This document shows, in pieces, positions 26,200-35,458 of a stretch of DNA of 64,000 nucleotides. The stretch comes from Ketobacter sp. MCCC 1A13808. Lineage in GTDB: Bacteria > Pseudomonadota > Gammaproteobacteria > Pseudomonadales > Ketobacteraceae. Positions within the stretch are counted from its first letter, which is position 1. Each line of letters begins with the position of its first letter. Both the position numbers and the translations under genes were made by a program. The DNA lies in the NCBI RefSeq assembly GCF_009746715.1, contig NZ_VRKW01000003.1, positions 372,001 to 436,000 on the forward strand, written 5' to 3'. The notes under the pieces are model-generated. The model was given only the letters and a program-made list of their open reading frames with translations. It was not told where the DNA came from and ran no database searches.

Positions 26200-27222
26200 A
26201 TGTTAGTCATCAGACTGGCGCAGGCGCAAGATCTGGATGCTATTATTCAATTGGCTAGAACCTCGGGCGGTGGATTAACCAATCTGCCGCTGGATCGTTC
26301 TACCTTGTCTGAAAAACTTTCCCGCGCCGTGCATACCCACCAGCACATGAACAGCTTTGGTGACGGGTTGTTCTGGTTTGTGCTGGAAGACCTGAATACC
26401 GGTAACATCGTTGGTGTGTCCGGAATTGAATCCGCTATCGGCCTCGACCAAGCCTGTTATACCTATCGTGTGGGCACTATTGTGCACGCCTCTACCAACC
26501 TGAATATCTATCATCAGTTTCCCACTTTATTTCTGACTAACGACCACAGCGGTTGTAGTGAGCTTTGCTCGTTGTATCTCGATCCCACCTTCCGTCACAG
26601 TAAAATCGGAGCGCTCCTTTCCAAAGCACGATTTTTATTTATGGCGCAATATCCCCAGTTATTTGCAGCGAAGGTAATTGCCGAGTTGAGAGGCTATCTG
26701 GATGAAACCGGGTCATCGCCTTTTTGGGAAGGGCTGGGCCGGCATTTTTTTGATATGGATTTTTCCCAGGCCGATTATTTAACCGCGGTCAACCGCAAGC
26801 AGTTTATAGCGGAGTTAATGCCGCGCTATCCCTTTTACACCAATTTTCTACCGGCAAGCGCCCGTAGTGTCATCGGCAAAGTCCATGCAGACACCCGCCC
26901 CGCAAAAAAGCTGCTGGAGCAGGAAGGGTTTCGTTATGAAGGCTGTATCGATATTTTTGATGCCGGGCCCACACTGGAGTGTTATGTGGATAGGGTGCGA
27001 GCGATCCGGGACAGCTATCTGGCAACGATGTTACAAATACAGGCTTTGGATGGTTATCCGTTATTGGTGTGCAACCCGGACCGGCTGCAATTCCGCTGTG
27101 CCTTATTATGGCCGGGGGAGTCCGGGGTGCACGCGACGTCCACGGAGTCGCTGTGGTCTGAACTTAAACTCAACCAAGAACAAAAAGCCCGCTGTATTTT
27201 GTTGAACAGGGATGGAATTTAA
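26200..27222 (+). CDS. astA: Arginine N-succinyltransferase
   Basis: 340 aa, matching the roughly 340-residue family. It opens with MLVIRLAQAQDLDAIIQLA and contains SGGGLTNLPLDR, GIESAIGLDQACYTYRVGT and ELCSLYLDPTFRHSKIGALL, all typical of AstA. It transfers succinyl from succinyl-CoA to arginine, the first step of the ammonia-producing succinyltransferase pathway. A GGGAG site precedes the ATG. The next gene starts within or just after its stop. Confidence 0.95.
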   Translation: MLVIRLAQAQDLDAIIQLARTSGGGLTNLPLDRSTLSEKLSRAVHTHQHMNSFGDGLFWFVLEDLNTGNIVGVSGIESAIGLDQACYTYRVGTIVHASTNLNIYHQFPTLFLTNDHSGCSELCSLYLDPTFRHSKIGALLSKARFLFMAQYPQLFAAKVIAELRGYLDETGSSPFWEGLGRHFFDMDFSQADYLTAVNRKQFIAELMPRYPFYTNFLPASARSVIGKVHADTRPAKKLLEQEGFRYEGCIDIFDAGPTLECYVDRVRAIRDSYLATMLQIQALDGYPLLVCNPDRLQFRCALLWPGESGVHATSTESLWSELKLNQEQKARCILLNRDGI

Positions 27223-27223
27223 A

Positions 27224-28690
27224 ATGAATAATGCTGCCCTCATAAATAATGAATGGTTAGCGGGAGCTGGCGCGGATTTGGTGTCCCTCAATCCGCTAAC
27301 CGATGCGGTGATTTGGCAGGGGCCGGGGGCAGACCGCGATCAGGTTGCGGCCGCTGTTGAGGCAGCCCGCACAGCGTTCAGCAAATGGCGCAAAACCTCT
27401 TTAGCAGATAGGGTCGATATTGTTAACCGTTACACTGAATTGCTCAGCCAGCGCAAAGTCGAATTCAGCAAGCTGATCACCCAGGAAAATGGCAAGCCGT
27501 TATGGGATGCTGAAAGCGAAGTCAACGCGATGCTGGCTAAAACGGCGATATCGTTACGGGCATTGCAGGAACGTACCAGTACCACGCAGCACGATACCGC
27601 GGCGGGAATGTTAAGTGTTCGTCACCGCCCTCATGGGGTGTTGGCGGTATTCGGACCGTTTAATTTTCCAGGTCACCTGCCCAACGGTCATATATTACCG
27701 GCCATTTTGGCGGGTAATTGTGTGGTATTCAAACCCAGTGAGCTGACTCCCGGAGTGGCAGAGGAAATGTGCCAATTATGGGTGGCGGCCGGACTGCCAC
27801 CGGGTGTGTTCAATTTGGTACAGGGCGACAAAGTGACTGGCTCAGCCTTAATAGAGGACCCGCAATTGGATGGCATCCTGTTTACCGGGAGCGCGCAGAC
27901 AGGACACTACCTGCACAAACAATTCGCCGGTCATCCGGAAAAAGTACTGGCATTGGAAATGGGTGGCAATAATCCGTTGGTTATTGATCAGGTAGGTAAC
28001 GCGAAGGCGGCTATGTATCTTTCCCTGTTCTCGGCCTTTGTTAGTAGCGGTCAACGTTGCACTTGTGCACGGCGGCTGATGTTGCCGGACAGCCGCTGGG
28101 GAGATCAGTTTGTTGAGGATCTTATTCACTGTGCAAAAAATTTGGTGGTGGCTGATGGTTTTGCTCAGCCGCAACCCTTTATGGGTACCGTGATTTCAAA
28201 GGATGCAGTTGCCCATCTGAATCACGGGATACAGTTGTTGAATAATATCGGTGGTACCACGTTGCTGCAAAGTCAATACGGGAATCCACAGCAGACCTTG
28301 ATGTCACCCTGTATTGTGGATATGTCGACGGCGCAGCAAAACTACGATGAGGAACTATTCGGCCCGGTATTGCAGTTGTATCGCTACCGGGATTTGGAGC
28401 ATGCGCTGACGTTATGTAACGACACCCGTTTTGGGCTGGCGGCAGGCATCGTCACCGAGCAGCCGGAAACCTATCAAGTGTTTGCTGATCAAGTGCGCGC
28501 AGGAATCGTGAATTGCAATAAGCCGTTGGTCGGGGCTAGCAGTTCAGCACCCTTCGGTGGCATCGGTGCCAGTGGTAACTTCAATCCTGGTGCTTACTAT
28601 GCAGCGGATTACTGCGCTTATCCGGTGGCCTCACTGACTGCGGAAGAACCACAAAGCCCGGCTGAATTACCGCCCGGTATGACGCTGTGA
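27224..28690 (+). CDS. astD: N-succinylglutamate 5-semialdehyde dehydrogenase
   Basis: 488 aa, an aldehyde dehydrogenase of the AstD type. It has the cofactor motif FTGSAQTG, the general-base segment LEMGGNNP and catalytic cysteine in SSGQRCTCARRL. It oxidises succinylglutamate semialdehyde with NAD, the fourth pathway step. ATG at 27224 is 1 nt after the astA stop; an alternative ATG at 27212 overlaps it. Co-transcribed with astA and astB. Confidence 0.94.
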   Translation: MNNAALINNEWLAGAGADLVSLNPLTDAVIWQGPGADRDQVAAAVEAARTAFSKWRKTSLADRVDIVNRYTELLSQRKVEFSKLITQENGKPLWDAESEVNAMLAKTAISLRALQERTSTTQHDTAAGMLSVRHRPHGVLAVFGPFNFPGHLPNGHILPAILAGNCVVFKPSELTPGVAEEMCQLWVAAGLPPGVFNLVQGDKVTGSALIEDPQLDGILFTGSAQTGHYLHKQFAGHPEKVLALEMGGNNPLVIDQVGNAKAAMYLSLFSAFVSSGQRCTCARRLMLPDSRWGDQFVEDLIHCAKNLVVADGFAQPQPFMGTVISKDAVAHLNHGIQLLNNIGGTTLLQSQYGNPQQTLMSPCIVDMSTAQQNYDEELFGPVLQLYRYRDLEHALTLCNDTRFGLAAGIVTEQPETYQVFADQVRAGIVNCNKPLVGASSSAPFGGIGASGNFNPGAYYAADYCAYPVASLTAEEPQSPAELPPGMTL

Positions 28691-30018
28691 CAACAAACGA
28701 AGTTAATTTCGATGGGCTGGTGGGGCCAAATCACAACTATTCCGGATTAGCCAAAGGCAATCTGGCTTCGCTTCAGAACCAACAGCGGATGTCCAGCCCG
28801 CGCCAAGCTGCTTTGCAGGGTTTGCAGAAAATACGCTGGATGATGCAGCGTGGTGTCAGGCAAGGTGTCCTGCCGCCCCAAGTGCGGCCTGATTTCAGGT
28901 TGCTTTACCGCCTTGGCTATCGGGGTGAGCCGCAGCACGTATTAGAACAGGCCTTCAAGCAACAGCCGTTGTTGTTCTCCAATGCCTGTTCCGCTTCGTC
29001 TATGTGGGTTGCGAATGCTGCCACGGTGGCGCCTTCCTGTGATACGGACGACCAAAAACTGAATATAACCCCGGCCAATCTGATCAGTCATCTGCACCGC
29101 AGTATTGAAGTGGGTGCGACCGAAGCCTTGTTACGTTACGTGTTTTCCGACACCCGCTATTTTAGGGTAAACCCGCCACTACCGCCGGTATTGCCATTGT
29201 CAGATGAAGGCGCAGCCAATCATATGCGAATCGGGGGCTGCGGGAATGCAATCCATGTATTGGTATACGGTTACGATCACTCAGTGGCTGCACCGGCAAA
29301 TCAGCGTTATGCCGCACGACAGAGTCTGGCCGCGAGCCAGGCGGTAGCGCGATTAAACCGGATACCAGCGTCCCAGGTGGTGCTGGTTCAACAAACACCG
29401 CATGCGATCGACAGCGGCGTTTTTCACAACGACGTCATTGCACTTTCTCATGACCGATTGCTGGTTTGTCACGACCAGGCCTTCGTCAATCAGCGCGATT
29501 TCTTGCAGCGTTTGCAAATCCTGAGTGGCGGCCAAATCCAGATTATCAACATTGAAGAGCGGCAGATAACACTGGCGCAAGCGGTGTCGGCCTATTTATT
29601 CAATAGCCAGATTGTAACCCGTAGCGATGGTGCGCTCGCGATGCTACTTCCGACGCAATGTCAGCGCGATTCTGCGGTGTTTGATTACGTCGAAAAAAGT
29701 TTGCGTGCACAGGCAGGCCTGTCCGAGATTGAGTATTTGGATCTGGATCAGAGCATGAAAAACGGGGGTGGGCCCGCGTGCCTGAGATTGCGCATTAATC
29801 TGGCGGAAACTGAAATGAAGGCGATGAAAGGGAATCTGATTGTAGACTTGAAAACCATTGCTGAGCTGGAGACAGTAGTACAAAGATATTACCCGGAGCA
29901 ACTGAGCATCGCTATGCTATCGGATTGGAATGTGGTGCGCTCAATGTTGTCCGCTATCGAGAAGATATATGAGATTCTGGAGCTGCCAGAAAGTTTATTA
30001 CAGCCGTTTCTGCCTTAA
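28687..30018 (+). CDS. astB: N-succinylarginine dihydrolase
   Basis: 443 aa. Motifs EVNFDGLVGPNHNYSGLAKG, ANAATVAPS, HCH-type region in FHNDVIALSH and the C-terminal SMKNGGGPACLRLRI are typical of AstB, an amidinotransferase-fold enzyme. It hydrolyses succinylarginine to succinylornithine plus ammonia and CO2. A GTG start overlaps the astD stop by 4 nt (GTGA). It converges on astE, with 7 nt between the two stops. Confidence 0.95.
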   Translation: MTTNEVNFDGLVGPNHNYSGLAKGNLASLQNQQRMSSPRQAALQGLQKIRWMMQRGVRQGVLPPQVRPDFRLLYRLGYRGEPQHVLEQAFKQQPLLFSNACSASSMWVANAATVAPSCDTDDQKLNITPANLISHLHRSIEVGATEALLRYVFSDTRYFRVNPPLPPVLPLSDEGAANHMRIGGCGNAIHVLVYGYDHSVAAPANQRYAARQSLAASQAVARLNRIPASQVVLVQQTPHAIDSGVFHNDVIALSHDRLLVCHDQAFVNQRDFLQRLQILSGGQIQIINIEERQITLAQAVSAYLFNSQIVTRSDGALAMLLPTQCQRDSAVFDYVEKSLRAQAGLSEIEYLDLDQSMKNGGGPACLRLRINLAETEMKAMKGNLIVDLKTIAELETVVQRYYPEQLSIAMLSDWNVVRSMLSAIEKIYEILELPESLLQPFLP

Positions 30019-30025
30019 CTTGGCG

Positions 30026-30937
30026 TTAGATTTTTGTCAGAAGTAATCCCGCTCTCTGTCCGCATGGGACAGCACTATTGAGAAATAAAGTTGCACTTTC
30101 GGTGTCGCAATAATAAGGGCCTTTCGTGTCAGCGTAAATTGCAGTGCCAGCAGGATGAATCGAAAAGTTGGGCTCGTTTTCCTCGATCAAAAACCGGAAT
30201 TGATCCGTTTCGCGGATGATTGCATGGCTGACCTTAAAATGCGCCATGGCAGCTGGCTGAGTGGGCGTATCTTTATTTTGGGAATCAAAAACAAACGGGA
30301 TTAAACATTGGGTCAGGCGCTCTATATCCCCGGCATCCGGATTGGAGTGACTACCGCATTCAACCGTAAAGCTCTCACATTGCAGGGTGGTGGCGGTGAA
30401 GCGGGAAAAAGTATTGGAATGCTGGCTTTGTTCAACCAAAGCACTTACGCCGAGCAGGTTGAAAAACGATGCCGGTTTTTGCTGCGATCTTTGGTCGGAC
30501 AAAGCATGGGTATTGATCGCGTCTGTCGTGATGTTTGCAGGCCGTAATGCAAAGCGGGGGTGTAGGGACGCTTTTATTGTACTGTGCAGGTCCAGGTGGT
30601 ACAGCACCTTACTGCAACTGTTACTGAAATCGATGCAGGCTTGCTCCAGGATGCCAGCGCGGGTGCCTTCATCGCAGTCGGGTTTGTGTTTCAGGCCGAA
30701 TAACCGATTCAGATTAGTTGTGACAAATCGTTGTCGCCGCTCAATCGCGGTTGGATTTCCAAAGATCAACAATAAGGAAAAGGGCAGCTCTCTGGCGCAA
30801 GTGGACAAATAGGATCGCATTTGCTGTAGAGCAAATACCGGAATGATCTCATCGCCGTGAATACCGCAGCTAATGATGATTCCTGCAGCATCTTCTTGAT
30901 TACCTTGATAATAAAAAATCTGCTCCTGAGCCTGCAT
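30026..30937 (-). CDS. astE: Succinylglutamate desuccinylase
   Basis: 303 aa, a zinc carboxypeptidase-fold enzyme of the AstE/aspartoacylase family. Zinc ligands are seen in SCGIHGDEI (His and Glu) and YHLDLHSTIK (His). FTVECGSHSNPD holds the catalytic glutamate. It releases succinate and glutamate, the last step of arginine catabolism. It is unusual in facing astADB on the opposite strand with its own promoter. The pathway aminotransferase astC is not in the window. Confidence 0.92.
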   Translation of the reverse strand: MQAQEQIFYYQGNQEDAAGIIISCGIHGDEIIPVFALQQMRSYLSTCARELPFSLLLIFGNPTAIERRQRFVTTNLNRLFGLKHKPDCDEGTRAGILEQACIDFSNSCSKVLYHLDLHSTIKASLHPRFALRPANITTDAINTHALSDQRSQQKPASFFNLLGVSALVEQSQHSNTFSRFTATTLQCESFTVECGSHSNPDAGDIERLTQCLIPFVFDSQNKDTPTQPAAMAHFKVSHAIIRETDQFRFLIEENEPNFSIHPAGTAIYADTKGPYYCDTESATLFLNSAVPCGQRAGLLLTKI

Positions 30938-31181
30938 CGCGCGACCTCGTTGTCCGGCCTATAACCTTTTGGTCTATGTCTCACAAACCTAATAACCAAG
31001 TCTGTATTCAATCGGTTTCAATTACAATTGTCTATCATCATTACATCGTTGCATGAATTCGTATGAGTTGTGTTGCAATGGCTATGCTGCTTTTTAAGAC
31101 ATGGTCTACAGTTCAATAGACTAGGTATTGATTAGTTTGTTTCCTTTTTGTTTCGTTATGGATATGTAGTAAGGATAAAAC

Positions 31182-32501
31182 ATGAAGTATAGGTCACTAC
31201 TGTTGGCTGGCGCTGCGCTCCAGGCGGGTGTTGTGCATGCGATGGGTTTGGGAAATATTGCAGTCGAGTCGCCTCTAGGGGCTCACTTGAATGCGCAAAT
31301 AACATTGCTCTCTCAGCAAGAGCTTACCCGTTCGGATGTTAAAATCAGTCTGGCCAGTGCCGATGTTTATGCCCGTTTCGGTGCGCGTGATCTGGTCGAC
31401 CATGGCACAATGCGATTCGATGTGATTGAAAGCGATCAAGGCGTATTATCGGCGCGGGTAATGTCAACCAAGCGTATCCAGGAACCTTATATCGACATGG
31501 TGGTGGAGTTGCGGTGGCCGGAAGGGGCTACTTACCGGCGCTATGAGATTCTCTTGGATCCCCCACAGAATTATCTGAATCAGAGTGCTGCCCTGCATCC
31601 GGTTTCATCACGACCCCCATTGGCGGTACAGCCAAAGACTTCGATTCCCGCAAAGCCGGTGGCTAACCCCAGGCGGGAAACCCGAGCGCTCCAACCGGCG
31701 GACACGATGAATTCTCTGAAAGCCCAATTACTGCGTTTGCAACGCGAGCGAGCAGCTTTGCTGGCACGCCGGAATGCGATCCGAACGGAGCTGGATAGCT
31801 TGAAGCTGGTGCAGACCAGGGTCGCCAATGGTGATTTATTGTCGGCCGCTCCGGCTTCAGAAGTGGCTACGCTAGCGATAGACGATCTTCAGAAGCCGGT
31901 ACCGCAGGCTGCACAGCAGCAGCCGGTCGAGGCCGCGCATGTTCAGCCCGTGGCGAGCCCGTTGCTTGCTATAGGAGCGGGTGCTTCCCCTGCTGCACAA
32001 CAAAGCGCAATCCCGCTATCCGGTAACATCGGGCTACCTATTCCCAGCGGAGCGTTGTTACAGCATTTAACAGCGCAGGATCTGCTGAGTAGCAAGAATG
32101 CAGTTCAGGCTGCCGTTGAACAAAAAGAGCAAGCCGGATTTTGGTATCTGCTGGCTTTGTTGCCCCTTACATTTATGTTGGCATTTTTCTATATGCGTGC
32201 ACAACTTGTGACGCGCCAAAAGCGCGCTGATGATTATAAAGATGAGGATCTGTACCAGCTGGTATTCGGAGCGCAGCGGGATCGCAACCGTTCAGAAGAC
32301 AAAGCTCAGGTAGGCCGGGCATTGGAAAACATTAAAGCAAAAGCAATGCGGAACGATACCGGAAATCACAGCGTAACGCCGATACTCATCGAAGTTCAGC
32401 AAGACGATAGCTTGATGAATGGCCTGGCGCTATCTGAAATCGAGGGGCAAGACCAAAGCGATTGGATGCTGGACGCTCCGATACGCAACATGGGAAGATA
32501 G
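31182..32501 (+). CDS. Short FimV-like protein
   Basis: 439 aa. After a signal peptide (ending VVHA), residues 22-128 match the FimV N-terminal domain: MGLGNIAVESPLGAHLNAQI and PYIDMVVELRWPEGATYRRY. A coiled-coil stretch (about 180-215), a Pro/Ala-rich linker and one transmembrane helix (about 322-342) follow. Full FimV proteins are 600-1000 aa with a LysM motif and a C-terminal TPR domain; both are missing, and the acidic cytoplasmic tail is short. FimV acts in polar localisation and type IV pilus function. AAGGA precedes the ATG and a strong terminator follows. Confidence 0.78.
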   Translation: MKYRSLLLAGAALQAGVVHAMGLGNIAVESPLGAHLNAQITLLSQQELTRSDVKISLASADVYARFGARDLVDHGTMRFDVIESDQGVLSARVMSTKRIQEPYIDMVVELRWPEGATYRRYEILLDPPQNYLNQSAALHPVSSRPPLAVQPKTSIPAKPVANPRRETRALQPADTMNSLKAQLLRLQRERAALLARRNAIRTELDSLKLVQTRVANGDLLSAAPASEVATLAIDDLQKPVPQAAQQQPVEAAHVQPVASPLLAIGAGASPAAQQSAIPLSGNIGLPIPSGALLQHLTAQDLLSSKNAVQAAVEQKEQAGFWYLLALLPLTFMLAFFYMRAQLVTRQKRADDYKDEDLYQLVFGAQRDRNRSEDKAQVGRALENIKAKAMRNDTGNHSVTPILIEVQQDDSLMNGLALSEIEGQDQSDWMLDAPIRNMGR

Positions 32502-32504
32502 AAA

Positions 32505-32533
32505 AAAGCCCGGCTTCTTAGCCGGGCTTTTTG
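32505..32533. terminator. Bidirectional Rho-independent terminator
   Basis: AGCCCGGCT and AGCCGGGCT form an 8-9 bp GC-rich stem around a TTCT-type loop, flanked by AAAA on the left and TTTTT on the right. It works for the FimV-like gene on the plus strand and for the peroxidase remnant on the minus strand. Confidence 0.92.
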
Positions 32534-32555
32534 CATCGCCTTAATTCAACAATAA

Positions 32556-33638
32556 TTAACGCCGCACCCGATATTCTTCCAGGAACCATTCATTCTCTTC
32601 ATCCCAGGGAAAGAACGGATTTTCTACTTTCTCCAACTGGCCGGCCAGTTCCGGCATATGACGAATTAAAACCGTTTGAAAGTTGTTGTCATCCACCCAA
32701 TCAAGACCTTCGGCAGAATAGATTTCGGCACGAAAATCGTCAGTAAAAAAGCGGTCTGCCATTAATCTTCGGGACGCCATTGCAATAAAGATCTGGAAGG
32801 ACGTTTCACCAAATCCATAACCCGGCGGGCGGTAGCCTTCGGCATAGGATCCGATCATCACATCAATCATCTCCACGTCGTCGTTATAAATATCACGCAG
32901 TTTTTCCGCTAAAGCGCTATTGGGGTTGATATCAGTGAAGTCAGTGATCGGGTTGAGGCCGAAGGAATAGAACAAGTTAGTCAGACCATAGGTATCGGTC
33001 AGTGCAGTAGCGCCTTGGAAGGCATGATCCTGCGTGTTGCTGGTGGTCAGCAAGTTATTGTTTTGATAATTACGTACCTGCAAACTATCGCGCAGTAAAG
33101 GATGCATTCGATAAAGCGCCGTGAATTCTTCAGTCAGGCTAAACGGCACGTTCGCCAGATCCCGTTCACCTCCCATGATGCCGTCGGTTGCAGGGTTACC
33201 GAATTCGGGAAAGCCGTAAGGTAAAAATCCGCGCCAGTTGGCAAACATGGCTTCCCGCAGCGTGTAATTTTTAAGAATGGCTGGGGTCCAGTCAACGGTG
33301 TGTATCTTCGCCATCAAGGCCGCATTGATGAGTCGGGCAGTTTGAAACAGTCGCTCATCACTCCAATTGGGATGGTTCTGCTTTAGATGATCGGCGATCG
33401 CGTTATGTTCTGACACAAACAAAGTATGCATCAATTCCAGCCCAACCCACCAGTTGCGGTTAAAGCCGGTTTCCGGGATACCATCGCTTCCGATAGGCAA
33501 GCGGCCGTTGACCATTCGCATCTTTCCGTCCTGCATGATGCGTAAGCTGTGGTTGGTGGTTTTGTCGCTGCCATATATTTGCGAGCCGTCCCACCAGGCT
33601 GTATTTTCATTTAGAAAGTAAGAATGAAGAAAAGTAAG
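32556..33638 (-). pseudogene. Animal-type heme peroxidase, 5'-truncated
   Basis: The minus frame is open from about 33638 and encodes the C-terminal 360 residues of a bacterial animal-haem-peroxidase homologue. Homology begins with NENTAWWDGSQIYGSD and continues through WWVGLELMHTLFVSEHNAI, which holds the proximal haem histidine, and LINAALMAKIHTVDWTPAIL. Such proteins are normally about 550-650 aa; the N-terminal part with the distal histidine is gone. No start codon with a ribosome site precedes the conserved part, and the frame meets the start of the divergent LuxR gene. The ATG at 33536 would give 326 aa but cuts into the domain. Probably non-functional. Confidence 0.75.
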
Positions 33639-34583
33639 TTACCCGATAACAATAATAAAACCGAGCGGGCAATTTCCTACGATCATCTGGCGCACTGTTT
33701 AACCACCCAGGGGCGTTGCGAAGAATCCTTGTTGTTGCTAGTGCAACTTCGTTTTCGATTAGCCCGGCAACCGCTAATCTCGGATCTGCTACCCGAACTT
33801 TGTTTCGAGTTGATGAGAGCGTATCGGCGCATGGGTTTGGATTTAGGTTCACTGCAGGAACAATACGGCGATTGCTTTGCTCATATCAGCCTGGAATCTT
33901 TATTTCACGGGCAACAAGATCGGGAAGCGGTTTTCGCATTGAAATGTCAGTTGTTGATGTTGGTGGATGACGGCGACGAACTCTCTGCACTTAATTATGC
34001 TATGCAGGGGTTGATTAAAAGTATGCAGGTGGGTGATCTGCGACACCGGATTCTGTTTTCTGGTGTCAAAGCCTTGTGCGAGTTTAAACAGGGGCGTTAC
34101 AGTGAGGCGCGCGAAAGCATGAACGGCGCGATGGTGCTGGCGCAAAGGTTTCAGTTTCAGTACGTTATAGCAGAAGACGATTTTGGCTGGTCTGATTTAT
34201 GGCGGATCATGGATAAAAATAACGATTTTGAAGCACAGCTCAGCAACGAATTTATCTCCGGTTTACGTGCCCTGATTGCAAAAAAGGATCACATGTCGAG
34301 TTCACCTGCTTCAGCTTCGCCGATCGCCGAGACTGTGTTTGCGCACCGCAAGGTGCGTTCATCGCTGCGGCCGGATTGTTTTGGTCTAACCGAGAAAGAA
34401 CTGAAAATTCTGAGTCTGCTAACAGAAGGGCTGTGCAATAAGCGCATCGCACGTCGATCCGAAATCGCACTTACTACGGTTAAATGGCACTTGCAGAATA
34501 TTTTCGGCAAGCTGGAGGTGCGCAACCGGACGGAAGCGGTGGTAAAAGCCCAGGAACTCGCGTTGGTGAACGACAAAGCCTAA
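33624..34583 (+). CDS. LuxR-family regulator, probably a truncated LAL/MalT-type protein
   Basis: 319 aa. The C-terminal 65 residues are a LuxR helix-turn-helix: LTEKELKILSLLTEGLCNKR, IARRSEIALTTVKWHLQNIF, GKLEVRNRTEAV. The preceding 230 residues look like the TPR-like region of large LAL regulators (about 900 aa), but the N-terminal ATPase is missing. An in-frame TAG lies three codons before the ATG, and the ATG lies within the end of the peroxidase remnant. Both genes seem to have lost their 5' parts in one event. The product could still bind DNA; it may alternatively be a genuine short regulator. Confidence 0.65.
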   Translation: MKKSKLPDNNNKTERAISYDHLAHCLTTQGRCEESLLLLVQLRFRLARQPLISDLLPELCFELMRAYRRMGLDLGSLQEQYGDCFAHISLESLFHGQQDREAVFALKCQLLMLVDDGDELSALNYAMQGLIKSMQVGDLRHRILFSGVKALCEFKQGRYSEARESMNGAMVLAQRFQFQYVIAEDDFGWSDLWRIMDKNNDFEAQLSNEFISGLRALIAKKDHMSSSPASASPIAETVFAHRKVRSSLRPDCFGLTEKELKILSLLTEGLCNKRIARRSEIALTTVKWHLQNIFGKLEVRNRTEAVVKAQELALVNDKA

Positions 34584-34635
34584 ACCACCTGTTCGCTGCA
34601 CGCAGATTCAGGTGGTTTCCATTGGCAGGAAGTGA

Positions 34636-35334
34636 TTAAGGCTTTTCGAATTCAAAGTTCCCGCTAACGGTCTGGCCATTGGGCATGTCGGCACTGAAAT
34701 TTCCCTTGAACCAAACGTCGCTGTCTTCTGTGATGGTGAGGGTGCCATTGCGCAGGTTCACCTCATAGGTTCCTTTGCTCAATCTGCCCATACGGCTGAT
34801 ATCAAACGTTAAAGGTTTACCCTGAAGCGGGATGGTGGCAGAGAAGCGGTCTTGGGTAGCCTGTCCCAGCACGCTGGCATAATCCGATTGCACGCACAGA
34901 TTGCTGCTGGCTATGGATCCCAGATCGCCGCCGTTGATGCTTAACTTGCCCATATCAAATAGGGCGCTGGTGGACATTTTGGTTGCAACACTTTTGCCCA
35001 GCTCACTGTTTGCGGTGAGTTTGTCATTGTTCACTACGCTGGTGACCCCCACCGGCATCCCCGATAATTTGTTACCTTCGCGCCCCAGTTGCTCTGTTTC
35101 ACGTCCGGAGCACGCCACCATTTTCACGCTATCCGATGCGCTATCCAGCAAGGTAAACGTGATATTGGCGTTGGCAGACAGGCCGGATTTTGCGGTCTCC
35201 AGATTCAATCGCCACAAGCCGGTCAGATCAGGACTGTTGGTCGTGGAGCGGCGGCTATCAAAGGGCTCCGCGCCGCAGCCAAGCAGAACATACGTGGGCA
35301 GCAGGATGGCGGCAATCGTCTTTGAGCGCATCAT
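34636..35334 (-). CDS. Predicted lipoprotein, unknown function
   Basis: 232 aa with a lipoprotein signal peptide (lipobox VLLGC, Cys20). The mature part is beta-rich: DLTGLWRLNLE, ITFTLLDSASDSVKMVAC, and a C-terminal half with TYEVNLRNGTLTITEDSD and GQTVSGNFEFEKP that resembles a small beta-barrel or lipocalin-like fold. No family is recognised. It diverges from the MORN-C13 gene. Confidence 0.75.
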   Translation of the reverse strand: MMRSKTIAAILLPTYVLLGCGAEPFDSRRSTTNSPDLTGLWRLNLETAKSGLSANANITFTLLDSASDSVKMVACSGRETEQLGREGNKLSGMPVGVTSVVNNDKLTANSELGKSVATKMSTSALFDMGKLSINGGDLGSIASSNLCVQSDYASVLGQATQDRFSATIPLQGKPLTFDISRMGRLSKGTYEVNLRNGTLTITEDSDVWFKGNFSADMPNGQTVSGNFEFEKP

Positions 35335-35458
35335 AGTGTTTTATACCTTTATTATTATCGCCGAAACGGTGGCTTCGGGGGTTTGGATGGCATCTTAAAA
35401 AGGTCTATGCGACACTGGGAGGTTGCTATGTCCCGTGTTTTTTTGGCAAAGGTGTTGT

